NCBI GenBank assembly: GCA_029561145.1
Contig: JAKQJM010000060.1
Span: 62,001 to 126,000, forward strand
Origin: Pseudomonadota bacterium
GTDB taxonomy: Bacteria; Pseudomonadota; Gammaproteobacteria; Xanthomonadales; Rhodanobacteraceae
Reading direction: 5' to 3'
DNA length: 64,000 nt
Below, piece by piece: positions 27,216-40,042 of the stretch. Numbering within the stretch: position 1 is the first letter of the stretch; the number at the start of each line of letters is the position of its first letter. Made by a program: the position numbers and the translations under genes. The notes under the pieces were generated by a model. That model had not been told where the DNA came from. It did not search any database and saw only the letters and a list, made by a program, of their open reading frames with translations.

Positions 27216-27444
27216 TCGATCCTCCATCGGAAGCGCGATTATCGGTGCGCCTCGCCCCGATTGAAACCGTCGTGGCACTACCGCTGCGTGCTGAACGCGA
27301 CGGATGCGGGCAGGGGATGCCTTGTCTTGGTGCCGGGCGCCGGTCCGGAACGACGCATCCGGCGCCGACCCGCCAGCGCAAGAAAAATCGCGATCGTGCA
27401 GTGATTGGCGGTTGAACCGTGCGGTCCTTCGCTCGAGGGGGCCG

Positions 27445-28098
27445 TCATGGCTCGCGCGGCTTGCGGGTCTTGCCAGCCGCCGCAGGCTTGGCGGCCATGT
27501 ACTTCCAGTTGCGCGGCTTGCCTTCCGCCAGCCATTCGATCGCCTGGGCGAGACGACGCTCGCGCGTTGTCGTTTGCTTGGCCTCGGCGATCCATTCCTT
27601 GTACTCGCGTTGCTGGCCTGGCGCGAAAGTCTCGAAGTGCTTGCGCGCCTTGGGGTGTCGGATGAGCGCGGCAGCGAGCTCGGCGGGCATGGCCATTTCC
27701 GCGCGGGCAGGATCCCGCTTTGCTGCTGGTCGCTTGACGCCTTCCTCGTTGAGCGTCATCGCCTTGCGGATCAGTGCCGCCAAAGCGCGTTTGCCCGGCA
27801 GGTCAGCCAGCGATTGCAGGCGACCAAACTGACCCATCGCGCCGCGATCGCCGCCGGCTGTCGCGGCAGCGTCGATCAGTTCGCCGTTCCAGAAACCGAA
27901 TGCGGCGTGTTGCTTGAATGCCGCCATGCTGCAGAGGATCCCGCCGGCGTGGACGAAATGCGGAAATCCCCACTTGATCGTTTCCTCGACCTGCGGGCAG
28001 CTCTCATGCACCAGCGCACGCAGATGTTCGAGGATCGGCTGGGCAAAGTCCGCCGAGCGCTTGATATAGGCATCGATGCGCGGATCACGCGTGGGCAT
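27445..28098 (-). CDS. DUF1801 plus YdeI/OmpD-associated domain protein
   Basis: A 217-residue protein. The N-terminal part (about 10-75: LEHLRALVHESCPQVEETIK, WGFPHFVHAGGILCSMAAFK) is a DUF1801-like fold. The C-terminal part (about 130-200: MPAELAAALIRHPKARKHFE, YKEWIAEAKQTTTRERRLAQ) is the OmdA/YdeI domain. The C-terminus is basic and Ala/Lys-rich. In enteric bacteria YdeI-type proteins affect tolerance to antimicrobial peptides, but this is not shown for this architecture. Two more proteins of these families lie at the right edge of the window. Between it and the S9 gene are 229 nt with no recognisable signal. Confidence 0.8.
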   Translation of the reverse strand: MPTRDPRIDAYIKRSADFAQPILEHLRALVHESCPQVEETIKWGFPHFVHAGGILCSMAAFKQHAAFGFWNGELIDAAATAGGDRGAMGQFGRLQSLADLPGKRALAALIRKAMTLNEEGVKRPAAKRDPARAEMAMPAELAAALIRHPKARKHFETFAPGQQREYKEWIAEAKQTTTRERRLAQAIEWLAEGKPRNWKYMAAKPAAAGKTRKPREP

Positions 28099-28146
28099 GC
28101 AAGGCTCTCGCTGGATGCGCCATGGTAAGACGCTGCGCGCGAAGAA

Positions 28147-29493
28147 TCACTTGCCGATGCAGAAATCCGCGAAGACGCGTCCTAGCAGGTCGTCACTGCT
28201 GAAACTGCCGGTGATCTCGCCGAGCGCGTTCTGCACCTGGCGCAGTTCCTCCGCGGCAAGTTCGCCGGCGTGCTGCTCGAGCAGGGCCGCGCGTGCCGCA
28301 TCCAGGTGCCTGCCGGCACGTTCGATCGCGTCGACATGGCGCGAGCGTGCGCTGAATGCACCATTCGGGCTATCGCCGAGCCCAGCGGCATTGCGCAGTT
28401 CGGCAACGAGCAGCTCGACGCCAGCGCCGGTCCGGGCCGATAGCCAGAGATGCGCGATGCCATCGATGATCCTGCGTGCCGCAGAAATCCCGTCACGATC
28501 GATCTTGTTGTGCACGACGATTCGCGCCGCGGACTTCGGCAGATCCGCCAGCAGTTCAAGGTCGGCGTCGAAGTGCTCGTCGCTGCTGACCAGCAGCGCC
28601 AGATCGGCGCGACCGAGTTCGTTGCGCGCACGCCGGATACCTTCGCTCTCGATCGGTTCGTCGGAGTCGCGCAGTCCGGCGGTGTCGACCAGGTTGATCG
28701 CGATGCCATCGAGCTCGATCGTTTCGCGCAACAGGTCACGCGTGGTACCCGGCAGGTCGGTGACAATGGCGCGTTCGCTGGCAGCCAGCGCATTGAGCAA
28801 GCTCGACTTGCCGGCGTTCGGTCGGCCGGCAATGACGACGTGCAGCCTGTCGGACAGGCGGACACCGCGACGGGTTGCACCGAGCAATTCCTCCAGTGCG
28901 CGCTGCAGGCCTTGCATGTCGGCGGCCAGTTGCGGTGCCGCGAGGAAATCGATTTCCTCCTCGGGAAAATCGATGGCCGCCTCGATCCAGACACGGACGC
29001 GCACGACTGCTTCGGTCAAGCGATGGACCTGGCGTGAAAATTCGCCGTCGAGGCTGCGCACTGCCGCGCGCGCAGAGGCCTCGGAGCCGCTGCTGATCAG
29101 GTCGGCGATCGCTTCGGCCTGGGCGAGGTCGATCTTGCCGTTGAGAAACGCGCGTTCGGAAAACTCGCCGGCACGCGCCTGGCGCGCGCCGAGTTCGACG
29201 ACGCGGCCGAGCAGGCAACCCAGCATGACCGGACTGCCGTGTACCTGCAGTTCAAGCACATCCTCGCCGGTGAACGAGTGCGGCGCGCGGAAATGGATGA
29301 GCAGGCCATGATCGAGCGGCTCGCCGTTGCGATCTGAAAATGTACAGTAGTGCGCATGGCGCGGCTTCGGCATTCGCCCGAGAAGCCGCTCGGCGATGCC
29401 GGGCACTCCGGCGCCGGACAGGCGGACGATGCCGATACCGCCAGCGCCCTGCGCCGTCGCAATCGCGGCGATCGTTTCGCCCTGTGCGTTCAT
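28147..29493 (-). CDS. mnmE: tRNA uridine-5-carboxymethylaminomethyl(34) synthesis GTPase MnmE
   Basis: A 448-residue protein. It has an N-terminal tetrahydrofolate-binding domain (IAAIATAQGAGGIGIVRLSG, about 8-27), a helical domain, and an inserted G domain with GRPNAGKSSLLNAL (P-loop), DLPGTTRD (G2/G3 region), DTAGLR and NKID. It ends with the conserved CIGK whose Cys is near the active site. With MnmG it modifies U34 of tRNAs. The start at 29493 fits the family N-terminus (MN-); an in-frame ATG 18 nt upstream is possible. Its position directly after yidC is classical. Confidence 0.95.
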   Translation of the reverse strand: MNAQGETIAAIATAQGAGGIGIVRLSGAGVPGIAERLLGRMPKPRHAHYCTFSDRNGEPLDHGLLIHFRAPHSFTGEDVLELQVHGSPVMLGCLLGRVVELGARQARAGEFSERAFLNGKIDLAQAEAIADLISSGSEASARAAVRSLDGEFSRQVHRLTEAVVRVRVWIEAAIDFPEEEIDFLAAPQLAADMQGLQRALEELLGATRRGVRLSDRLHVVIAGRPNAGKSSLLNALAASERAIVTDLPGTTRDLLRETIELDGIAINLVDTAGLRDSDEPIESEGIRRARNELGRADLALLVSSDEHFDADLELLADLPKSAARIVVHNKIDRDGISAARRIIDGIAHLWLSARTGAGVELLVAELRNAAGLGDSPNGAFSARSRHVDAIERAGRHLDAARAALLEQHAGELAAEELRQVQNALGEITGSFSSDDLLGRVFADFCIGK

Positions 29494-29529
29494 GCGCGGT
29501 CGGTCAGGCATGCGCGCACATCACGACGA

Positions 29530-31263
29530 CTACTTGCCTTTTGCCGGGACCAGCGTCTTCTCGCCCGATTCGATGCGCCTGGTGATGATCCATTGCTGGA
29601 GCAGGCCGAGGGCGCCGTTGACCGTCCAGTACAGGACCAGACCGGCCGGGAAGAAGGCGAACAGCACCGAGAAGATCAGTGGCATGAACTTCATCATCTT
29701 CGCCTGCAGCGGATCCATGCCGGTCATCGGCGTCAGCATCTGCGTGGCCAGCATCGTCGCCGCATTGAGGATCGGCAGCACGTAGTACGGATCGGGCGCG
29801 GTCAGGTTGTGGATCCACAGCATGAACGGTGCCTGGCGCAACTCGACGCTTTCGAGCAATACCCAGTACAGGCCGAGGAACACCGGAATCTGCACGAGCA
29901 TCGGCAGGCAGCCGCCGAGCGGATTGATCTTTTCCTTCTGGTACAACTCCAGCATCGCCTGGTTCATCTTCTGGCGATCGTCGCCATAGCGCTCCTTCAA
30001 CGCGGCGACGCGCGGCTGCATCTTGCGCATCCTCGCCATCGAGCGGTACTGGGCTTCCGACAACTTGAAGAACACGGCCTTGATGGTCAGCACGAGCAGG
30101 ATGATCGCGAAGCCCCAGTTGCCCGTGAGCCGGTGATACATCGACAGCAGCCAGTGCAACGGCTCCGAGATGACCGTGAAGATGCCGTAGTCGGCAGTCT
30201 TGGCGAGGCCGGGAGCGAGGTCATCGAGCGTGCTTTGCAGCTTCGGTCCCACATACAGACGCGCGGGGAAGGACTGTTGCGCGCCTGGAGCGACCTTGAG
30301 GACCGGAGAAGCACTGCGCACAAGATAGCGCGTCGCACCGGCCACGCTGACTTCGTCGCTCTGGAACTGGTCCTTCTCGTCGGCAGGCGGTATCCATGCC
30401 GCGAAGAAATAATGCTGGAGCAAGGCTACCCAGCCGCCCGTGACATCCTTCTTGAGTGGCTCCTTGGAAAACTTGTCGAACGCGAGTTTCTGGAATTTTT
30501 CCTCCGGGCTGTACCATGCGGCGCCCATGAAACTGTAGCGCGCGGTATTCGTGTAGCCCTTGATGCCGGAATGGTCGAGCACGAGCGGAACGCGCTGAAG
30601 CTGACGATAGGCCTGGCCGGTCCATTCCTTCGCGCTCGCATTGTCGACCTGCTGGTTTTGCTCGATCACGTAGCTGCCGCGCGCGAACACGTAGGTCTTG
30701 GTCACGCGGATCCCGCTGGCGTCCTGCCAGGTCAACGGCACCTCAAGCCGAGTTTGTCCGTCGGCGAGCGAATAGGCGTGGCTGCTCGCCGTGAACTCGG
30801 CGTTGTGGTTGGGAGCCGCACCATCGGCACTGAGCAGACCGCTCTGCGCGATGAAGAAGCTTGCTGGATCGGTGTCGAACAGACGGACACGTTGCGGCTG
30901 CTTCGGCTCGACTGGATAGGCCAGCAGTTCGGCACTGACGACATTGCCGCCATGCAGATCAATCTCGACGCGCAGCAGGTCGGTGGTGACCACGATCGGC
31001 TCGACCCGGCTTGCGGCGTCGGTCAAGGTCGGCGGCAGCGGGACGCTGGCAGCCGTGCCGCCGGTGTCGCCTGCGTTGATCTGCGGTACATCGGCCGACG
31101 CGGTGGCAGCCGGTGCAGCGACGGCCGGTTTGCCGGTGTCGCTAGTCGTCGCGACCGTCGCTGGGACGCCGGCCGGCGGGTTGTAGTCGAGCTGCCACTG
31201 GGAATAGATCAGGTAGGTCAGCGCGAACAAGGCGACCAGCAGGAAGGTGCGTGGATTATTCAT
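29530..31263 (-). CDS. yidC: membrane protein insertase YidC
   Basis: A 577-residue inner-membrane insertase. The N-terminal span (about 5-22, TFLLVALFALTYLIYSQWQ) is followed by a linker rich in Ala/Pro/Thr, the large periplasmic domain of the Gram-negative type, and a C-terminal cluster of five spans with KMNQAMLELYQKEKINPLGG and the conserved Arg of the hydrophilic groove in this block. The tail ends GEKTLVPAKGK. The start at 31263 begins with the first span; the upstream frame overlaps noncoding sequence. It lies between rnpA (99 nt upstream) and mnmE; no yidD lies in the spacer. Confidence 0.96.
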   Translation of the reverse strand: MNNPRTFLLVALFALTYLIYSQWQLDYNPPAGVPATVATTSDTGKPAVAAPAATASADVPQINAGDTGGTAASVPLPPTLTDAASRVEPIVVTTDLLRVEIDLHGGNVVSAELLAYPVEPKQPQRVRLFDTDPASFFIAQSGLLSADGAAPNHNAEFTASSHAYSLADGQTRLEVPLTWQDASGIRVTKTYVFARGSYVIEQNQQVDNASAKEWTGQAYRQLQRVPLVLDHSGIKGYTNTARYSFMGAAWYSPEEKFQKLAFDKFSKEPLKKDVTGGWVALLQHYFFAAWIPPADEKDQFQSDEVSVAGATRYLVRSASPVLKVAPGAQQSFPARLYVGPKLQSTLDDLAPGLAKTADYGIFTVISEPLHWLLSMYHRLTGNWGFAIILLVLTIKAVFFKLSEAQYRSMARMRKMQPRVAALKERYGDDRQKMNQAMLELYQKEKINPLGGCLPMLVQIPVFLGLYWVLLESVELRQAPFMLWIHNLTAPDPYYVLPILNAATMLATQMLTPMTGMDPLQAKMMKFMPLIFSVLFAFFPAGLVLYWTVNGALGLLQQWIITRRIESGEKTLVPAKGK

Positions 31264-31362
31264 GGCAGCGTCGGATTCTTCGGCGATTCGCCATGTCGTG
31301 GCGATGAAGGGTGGGAGCGGTCTGCGCGATCGAGTGCGACCTGGGTCGGCCGCCGCGCGCAA

Positions 31363-31743
31363 TCAGCCGTGCATTGTGCCGGTCACGGGTGCCGCCTTCA
31401 ATGCCAGCAACTTGTTCCAGAGCGCGGCCAGGTCATCACGAAGTTCGCCGGCGGGCGCAGGCACGGCGCTGGAACGCGCGATCAGCAGGATGTCCACGGC
31501 GGGCAACCCGGAGCGCACAAGTCGATAGCTTTCGCGCACGAGCCGCTTGATGCGGTTGCGATCGACCGCGCGCTTGGAGACGCGGCGAGACACTGCCTGA
31601 CCAAGTCGGCAGGTCGTTTGTCCGTTTGCGGAAAACTCGGCGACAAAATGGCGAACGCTGATGCGTTTCGATTTGCCGCGCAGCGCGGCGAAATCGCCGG
31701 CCTTGAGCAGGCGCGCGGCGCGCGGGAGGCTGTACAGCCCCAT
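31363..31743 (-). CDS. rnpA: ribonuclease P protein component
   Basis: A 126-residue basic protein that forms RNase P with the M1 RNA and matures tRNA 5' ends. The signature RVSKRAVDRNRIKRLVRESYR (RNR motif) is present. The start MGLYSLPRAARLLKAGDF is used because it begins with the family's typical LxxxxRLlkxxDF; the open frame continues upstream almost into rpmH. The C-terminus is rather short. It is co-directional with rpmH 19 nt upstream, the universal rpmH-rnpA operon. Confidence 0.93.
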   Translation of the reverse strand: MGLYSLPRAARLLKAGDFAALRGKSKRISVRHFVAEFSANGQTTCRLGQAVSRRVSKRAVDRNRIKRLVRESYRLVRSGLPAVDILLIARSSAVPAPAGELRDDLAALWNKLLALKAAPVTGTMHG

Positions 31744-31762
31744 GCCGCCGCGGGCTGTCGGG

Positions 31763-31903
31763 TCAGACTGCGAGGCGCTTGCGGCCCTTGGCACGGCGCG
31801 CATTGATCACCGCGCGACCACCACGTGTCTTCATGCGGGCACGGAATCCATGGGTGCGAGCGCGCTTCAGGTTGCTCGGCTGGTAGGTACGTTTGGTGGC
31901 CAT
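31763..31903 (-). CDS. rpmH: 50S ribosomal protein L34
   Basis: A 46-residue, extremely basic ribosomal protein with the invariant pattern [20 protein letters not shown] and RTRGG-like [17 protein letters not shown]. Length and sequence are standard. A sigma-70 promoter (TTGACG, 18 nt, TATCAT) lies 34 nt upstream. It is divergent from dnaA, the conserved landmark beside the bacterial origin. Confidence 0.98.
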   Translation of the reverse strand: MATKRTYQPSNLKRARTHGFRARMKTRGGRAVINARRAKGRKRLAV

Positions 31904-31936
31904 GAGTCGGCGCCAGGCTGGGGGAAAAGGGCGCGA

Positions 31937-31966
31937 ATGATAGGGGCGGGACGCTACGCACGTCAA
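31937..31966 (-). promoter_or_regulatory. sigma-70 promoter of rpmH-rnpA
   Basis: On the minus strand TTGACG (31966-31961) and TATCAT (31942-31937) are each one base off consensus and separated by 18 nt. The predicted transcript start lies about 25-30 nt before the rpmH ATG. No equally good promoter was seen for dnaA in this 166-nt divergent spacer. Confidence 0.7.
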
Positions 31967-32069
31967 GCCGCGACGCTGGCGCAAATTGCAGGCGCGCGAG
32001 TAGACTGCACGGTTCGCGCCGGGCATCGCGCTCGCCCGTGGAATCCACCTGGATCAATATCGGAGCATC

Positions 32070-33386
32070 ATGAGCGAGCTTTGGCGACGCTGTCTCGAGC
32101 GTCTGGAAACGGAATTCGGCGCCGAAGACGTGCAGACCTACCTCAGACCGCTGCAGGCGAGCGAAGCCGCCGAGGGTCTGCGCCTGCTGGCACCGAACGG
32201 CTATACGCTTGAAGTGGTCCAGGAACGTTTCCTGGCGCGTATCCGCGCGGTCATCGAGTACCAGCATGGCGCGCCGGTCACGATCCACGCCGAAATCGGC
32301 ACGCTCGGCTCGCGCAAGGAGCCGGCCAGGCGCGCGCAGGCGAAGGCTCCGGTCCGCAACAACCAGGAACACAATCTCGATCCGAACTACACGTTCGAGA
32401 GTTTTGTCGAAGGCAAGACCAATGAATTGGGCAAGGCCGCCGCCATCCAGGTCGCAACGAATCCGGGCCGTGCATTCAACCCCCTCCTCCTGTATGGCGG
32501 AACCGGCCTCGGCAAGACCCATCTGATGCATGCCGCCGGCAACCTGATGCGGCAGAACAATGCGGCCTGCAAGGTGCTTTACCTGCGCTCCGAGCAGTTC
32601 GTCGGCAGCATGATCGACGCCTTGCGCACCAAGAACATGGACGAGTTCAAGCGCCGTTTCCGCAGTGTCGACGCCTTGTTGATCGACGACATCCAGTTTT
32701 TCGCCGGCAAGAACACCACCCAGGAGGAGTTCTTCCATACCTTCAATGCGCTGTTCGATGGCAAGCAACAGATCATCCTGACCTGCGACCGCTTCCCGAA
32801 GGAGGTCGAGAACCTCGAACCGCGCCTCAAGTCACGTCTCGGCTGGGGTTTGTCGGTGGCGATCGAACCTCCCGACTTCGAGACGCGCGCCGCGATCCTG
32901 CTCAGCAAGGCGGCGAGCAAGGGAGTCGACCTGCCCGAAGATGTCGCGTTCCTGATCGCCAAGCGCATGCGCTCGAACGTGCGCGACCTCGAGGGCGCGC
33001 TGAATACGCTGATCGCGCGGTCCAATTTCGGCGGCCGCCAGGTTGATGTGGCGTTTGCCCAGGAAACCCTGCGTGACCTGCTGACCGTGCACGCCCAGGC
33101 GATCACGATCACGAACATCCAGAAGGTGGTTGCCGAATATTTCCAGCTGCGTGTCGCCGACCTGTTGTCGAAGCGTCGCAGCCGCTCGGTGGCGCGCCCG
33201 CGACAGATGGCGATGGCGCTGGCCAAGGAACTGACCGAGCACAGCCTTCCCGAGATCGGCGACGCATTCGGCGGTCGCGACCACACTACCGTGCTGCACG
33301 CCTGCCGTACGATCAGGAATCTTCGCGAGACCGATGGCAAGCTGCGTCAGGACTGGGAAAAACTGGTGCGTGCACTGACAGGGTGA
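32070..33386 (+). CDS. dnaA: chromosomal replication initiator DnaA
   Basis: A 438-residue initiator. Domain I is at about 1-85 ([20 protein letters not shown]), then a short linker. The AAA+ domain (about 105-325) begins [23 protein letters not shown]-like and has Walker [11 protein letters not shown], Walker [10 protein letters not shown] and sensor motifs. Domain IV (about 330-438) ends with the DnaA-box-binding signature [15 protein letters not shown]. Domain II is short, so the protein is slightly smaller than the E. coli one. It binds the boxes in the spacer immediately downstream. Confidence 0.98.
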   Translation: MSELWRRCLERLETEFGAEDVQTYLRPLQASEAAEGLRLLAPNGYTLEVVQERFLARIRAVIEYQHGAPVTIHAEIGTLGSRKEPARRAQAKAPVRNNQEHNLDPNYTFESFVEGKTNELGKAAAIQVATNPGRAFNPLLLYGGTGLGKTHLMHAAGNLMRQNNAACKVLYLRSEQFVGSMIDALRTKNMDEFKRRFRSVDALLIDDIQFFAGKNTTQEEFFHTFNALFDGKQQIILTCDRFPKEVENLEPRLKSRLGWGLSVAIEPPDFETRAAILLSKAASKGVDLPEDVAFLIAKRMRSNVRDLEGALNTLIARSNFGGRQVDVAFAQETLRDLLTVHAQAITITNIQKVVAEYFQLRVADLLSKRRSRSVARPRQMAMALAKELTEHSLPEIGDAFGGRDHTTVLHACRTIRNLRETDGKLRQDWEKLVRALTG

Positions 33387-33594
33387 ACGAGCTGTGGATA
33401 AACTGTGTGTGTTTGATCGGGTTAGAATTATCCACAGATCATCCACACGTCGCCGGAACGCTTTTCCACGCAGGATATTGTGCGTAACAGGTTGAAGATA
33501 AAGAAGTTTTAGTCAGATTTTGGCTTATCCCCAAGACCAGCTACCACCACAAGTCTCCCATCAGACAGAACCAGAAACAGGAAGGGGCCCGACC
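33387..33594. other. replication origin oriC (dnaA-dnaN spacer)
   Basis: Two perfect DnaA boxes lie here: TGTGGATAA at 33393-33401 (inverted) and TTATCCACA at 33428-33436. Near-matches are TCATCCACA at 33439-33447, TTATCCCCA at 33525-33533 (each one mismatch) and TTTTCCACG at 33462-33470 (two mismatches). A locally AT-rich stretch (about 33488-33522, with runs such as AAGATAAAGAAGTTTTAG) could serve as the unwinding element. Box clustering next to dnaA/dnaN is the standard origin arrangement in this group; function is inferred. Confidence 0.85.
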
Positions 33595-34695
33595 ATGCGT
33601 TTCATTCTTCCTCGCGAAGCCTTGCTCAAGCCGCTGCAACAGGTGGTTGGCGTCGTTGAACGACGTCAAACGCTGCCGGTGCTCTCGAACCTTCTGGTCA
33701 GTGTTACGGCCGACGGTGTCTCGTTTACCGGTACGGATCTCGAAGTCGAGATGATCGCGCGGACTTCGGCGGACGATCTTGTTCAAGGTGAAGTGACGAT
33801 CCCGGCGCGCAAGTTGTTCGACATCTGCCGCGCACTGCCGGATGGGGCCAAGGTCAAGATCGAGCAGAACGGGGATCGCGTTGCGGTCAGCGCCGGTCGA
33901 AGCCGGTTCACGCTCGCGACCTTGCCGGCAAGTGAATTTCCGGTGATCGACAATATCGACCTGGTTGAGAAGATCAGTCTGCCGGAAGCGACGCTCAAGG
34001 ACCTGATTGCGCGTACCGCGTTCGCGATGGCGCACCAGGATGTCCGGTATTACTTGAACGGCCTCCTGCTCGATGTTCGCGACGAGACGCTGCGTTGTGT
34101 GGCGACCGATGGACACCGCCTGGCGCTGGCCGAAACCAAGCTGACGACGCAGATCTCGACGCGTCGACAGATCATCATTCCACGCAAGGGCGTGCTTGAG
34201 CTGCAGGGTTTGTTCGAGGCCGGTGAAGGTTCGGTCGACCTTGAGCTTGGACGGAACCATCTGCGCTTGCGCCGGGGTGGCGTGACGTTCACGTCGAAAT
34301 TGATCGACGGTCGTTTCCCCGACTACGAGGCGGTCATCCCGATTGGTGCCGACAAGGACGTGCGCGTCGGCCGCGAGGATCTGCGCTTCGCCCTGCAGCG
34401 CGCGGCGATTCTTTCGAACGAGAAATACCGTGGCGTGAAGCTCGAGGTGAATCCGGGTCGCCTGCGTATCGTCGCCCACAATCCGGAACAGGAGGAGGCC
34501 GTCGAGGAGCTCGAAGTGCAGACTTCGGTGTCCGATCTCAGCGTTGGATTCAACGTGAACTACCTCATGGATGCCTTGGCGGCCTTGAGCGGCGACGAGA
34601 TCGTGCTGAGCCTGCGTGATGCCCAGTCGAGCTGCCTGTTGCGCAGGCTTGATTCCGAAGATACCCGGCATGTAGTCATGCCGCTGCGGCTCTGA
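33595..34695 (+). CDS. dnaN: DNA polymerase III beta subunit (sliding clamp)
   Basis: A 366-residue processivity clamp with three repeated clamp domains. MRFILPREALLKPLQQVVGVVERRQTLPVL is the conserved start, FAMAHQDVRYYLNGLLLDV and CVATDGHRLAL mark domain 2, and the C-terminal HVVMPLRL is the family ending that forms the peptide-binding pocket. The in-frame region upstream belongs to oriC, so the ATG at 33595 is used. It is followed by a possible terminator and then recF. Confidence 0.98.
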   Translation: MRFILPREALLKPLQQVVGVVERRQTLPVLSNLLVSVTADGVSFTGTDLEVEMIARTSADDLVQGEVTIPARKLFDICRALPDGAKVKIEQNGDRVAVSAGRSRFTLATLPASEFPVIDNIDLVEKISLPEATLKDLIARTAFAMAHQDVRYYLNGLLLDVRDETLRCVATDGHRLALAETKLTTQISTRRQIIIPRKGVLELQGLFEAGEGSVDLELGRNHLRLRRGGVTFTSKLIDGRFPDYEAVIPIGADKDVRVGREDLRFALQRAAILSNEKYRGVKLEVNPGRLRIVAHNPEQEEAVEELEVQTSVSDLSVGFNVNYLMDALAALSGDEIVLSLRDAQSSCLLRRLDSEDTRHVVMPLRL

Positions 34696-34721
34696 CTGCA
34701 TTCCTGATGTCCAGATCTCGG

Positions 34722-34753
34722 GGCCTGCGTATCCGTCGATGCGCGGGCCTTTT
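34722..34753 (+). terminator. possible intrinsic terminator after dnaN
   Basis: GGCCTGCG (34722-34729) pairs with CGCGGGCC (34742-34749) in an 8-bp stem with one G-U pair and a 12-nt loop, followed directly by TTTT. It sits 27 nt after the dnaN stop and 20 nt before recF, so it may attenuate read-through into recF rather than stop it. Confidence 0.45.
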
Positions 34754-34773
34754 CGTTTCCCGAGCTCCGCCGC

Positions 34774-38335
<3,562 letters not shown>

Positions 38336-38348
38336 CTGCAAGAGGCGC

Positions 38349-38379
38349 TTGCCAGTCAGCCTTTATGCATAAGTATACT
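38349..38379 (+). promoter_or_regulatory. candidate promoter of the TPR protein gene
   Basis: TTGCCA (38349-38354) and TATACT (38374-38379) lie 19 nt apart in an AT-rich patch just after gyrB. The -10 is good, but the spacing is long, so this is tentative. The leader to the ATG at 38576 would be about 190 nt, in which nothing else was recognised. Confidence 0.4.
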
Positions 38380-38575
38380 CATGTTGCGTCGCCACAATAC
38401 TGCGCTTGACCCCGCCGGGCACCCCGCTGCGTTGCCTGTTTCAGGCATGTGAACGAACCGAAAATTTCTGTTCGCACGCCTATACAGGCAAGCGCAGCGG
38501 CGTTACGCTCAGGGCACCTGACAACGACCAAATACGGGGCGTGCCGCGCTCCATGCATCCAGTCGAGGAGTGATC

Positions 38576-39856
38576 ATGAAGGTTTCCCTGCTTGCACGCA
38601 TCGCGCTCTGCGCGACCGTGTTCCTGTTCGCGTCCGCTGGCGCGCTCGCCGCCAAGAAGGACGCTCCGGTCAACGAGTATCCCAATGCAACGCGCGCGGA
38701 TCCGAAAGCGGACATGTCCTCGAAGGAGCAGCGCGATCTCTCCAAGGCCACCGACCTCGTCAACGACGGCAACAATGACGAGGCGTTGCCGCTGATCGAG
38801 AAGGCGCTGTCGAATCCCAAGATCGGTCCGTACGCCCATGCGTTCGCACAGCAGCTGCTCGGCCGCGTCTACTGGGATCAGGAAAAGGAAGATCAGGCGA
38901 TCGCGGCGACCGCCAAGGCCATCGAACTCGACGCGCTGCCGAACAACGCGCATTTCAGCTTGATGTACCAGCTCGCCCAGATGCAGGTGCAGACCGAGAA
39001 GTACCCGGACGCGCTGGCCACGATCGCTCGCTACGAGAAGGAGACCGGCAAGGAATCCGCCGAGCTGTTCGCGCTCAAGGGCAACATCTATTACCGCCTG
39101 GACAAGTTCCAGGAGGCGATCGACATGATGAAGCGCGCAGTTTCAGCGACCGATGAGCCGAATGAAAGCTGGAACCAGATCCTCATGGCCAGTCTGTTCG
39201 AGCTCGACCAGTACGACGAAGCCGCAAAGATCGTCCAGGCCCAGCTGGCCAAGAAGCCGAACGACATCAAGCTGATCAAGCAGCTGGCAACGATCTATGT
39301 GAATGCCGACAAGTATCCGCAGGCCATCGAGGTCCTGAGCAAGGCCAAGAGCGAGGGCCTGATCACGAAAGCCGAGGATTACATCCAGCTCACCAAGCTG
39401 TACGCCAATGCCGACAAGCCGAAGGATGCGGCGACGAATCTGAAGGAAGGCATCGACAAGGGTATCGTCCCGTCGGACTTTGACTCGAACAAACTGCTCG
39501 GCGACGTCTGCAGCCAGGCTGAAGACGATCCTTGCGCGATCGACGCGTATACCAAGGCTTCCGCCCAGGCCAAGGACGGCAACGTCGACTACCAGCTTGG
39601 CTACATGCTGTATTACGCCGAGCGCGGCGCGGAAGCGAAAGCCGCCCTGGAACGGGCCATCCAGAAGGGCGGCCTGCATCAGGAGGGCGAAACCTACGTC
39701 CTGCTCGGCGACATCGAAAGCTATGCGGGCAATGATGCGGCTGCGATGGCCGCCTGGACCAAGGCGCTGGCCTTCCCGAGTGCCAAGGAGATGGCCGCAC
39801 AGCGCATCAAGATCTCCCGTTCCGGCGGCAAGCTGAAACGGTCGACAAAGAAATGA
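38576..39856 (+). CDS. exported tetratricopeptide-repeat protein
   Basis: A 426-residue protein with a signal peptide (SLLARIALCATVFLFASAGALAA, cleavage after ALA) and a series of TPR-like helical hairpins from about residue 55 to 415. Examples are DLVNDGNNDEALPLIEKALS, LFALKGNIYYRLDKFQEAID and MASLFELDQYDEAAKIVQAQ. It has no enzymatic motif and acts presumably as a periplasmic scaffold. GAGGAG at 5-nt spacing fixes the ATG at 38576 over the GTG six bases upstream. Its place just before tonB-exbB-exbD, a neighbourhood I recall in related genomes, hints at a link to TonB-dependent uptake (inference). Confidence 0.8.
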   Translation: MKVSLLARIALCATVFLFASAGALAAKKDAPVNEYPNATRADPKADMSSKEQRDLSKATDLVNDGNNDEALPLIEKALSNPKIGPYAHAFAQQLLGRVYWDQEKEDQAIAATAKAIELDALPNNAHFSLMYQLAQMQVQTEKYPDALATIARYEKETGKESAELFALKGNIYYRLDKFQEAIDMMKRAVSATDEPNESWNQILMASLFELDQYDEAAKIVQAQLAKKPNDIKLIKQLATIYVNADKYPQAIEVLSKAKSEGLITKAEDYIQLTKLYANADKPKDAATNLKEGIDKGIVPSDFDSNKLLGDVCSQAEDDPCAIDAYTKASAQAKDGNVDYQLGYMLYYAERGAEAKAALERAIQKGGLHQEGETYVLLGDIESYAGNDAAAMAAWTKALAFPSAKEMAAQRIKISRSGGKLKRSTKK

Positions 39857-40042
39857 GAGTGAAGGCAACGGTCGGTGGATTGATCACGGCAACCGGGGTT
39901 CCGCTGACAAGCGGCGACCCTTGTCTGATAGCCCGCGGGTGTTGTACCGTGCCGGGCTACGCTTCGCGGGAAGGGCGTCTGTCATGTCCGCCGGAAACCG
40001 GCCGGATCGCACGTAAGAACAACCACTGTTTGGTCAACACCG

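Noticed and set aside
29350-31806. An 818-codon plus-strand open frame opposite mnmE, yidC and rnpA
   Set aside because: It is fully antisense to three conserved genes, has no domain resemblance and shows the Arg/His-rich composition of GC-driven shadow frames.
39857-40042. Possible Fur box upstream of tonB
   Set aside because: No stretch resembling GATAATGATWATCATTATC; the spacer is GC-rich without AT palindromes.
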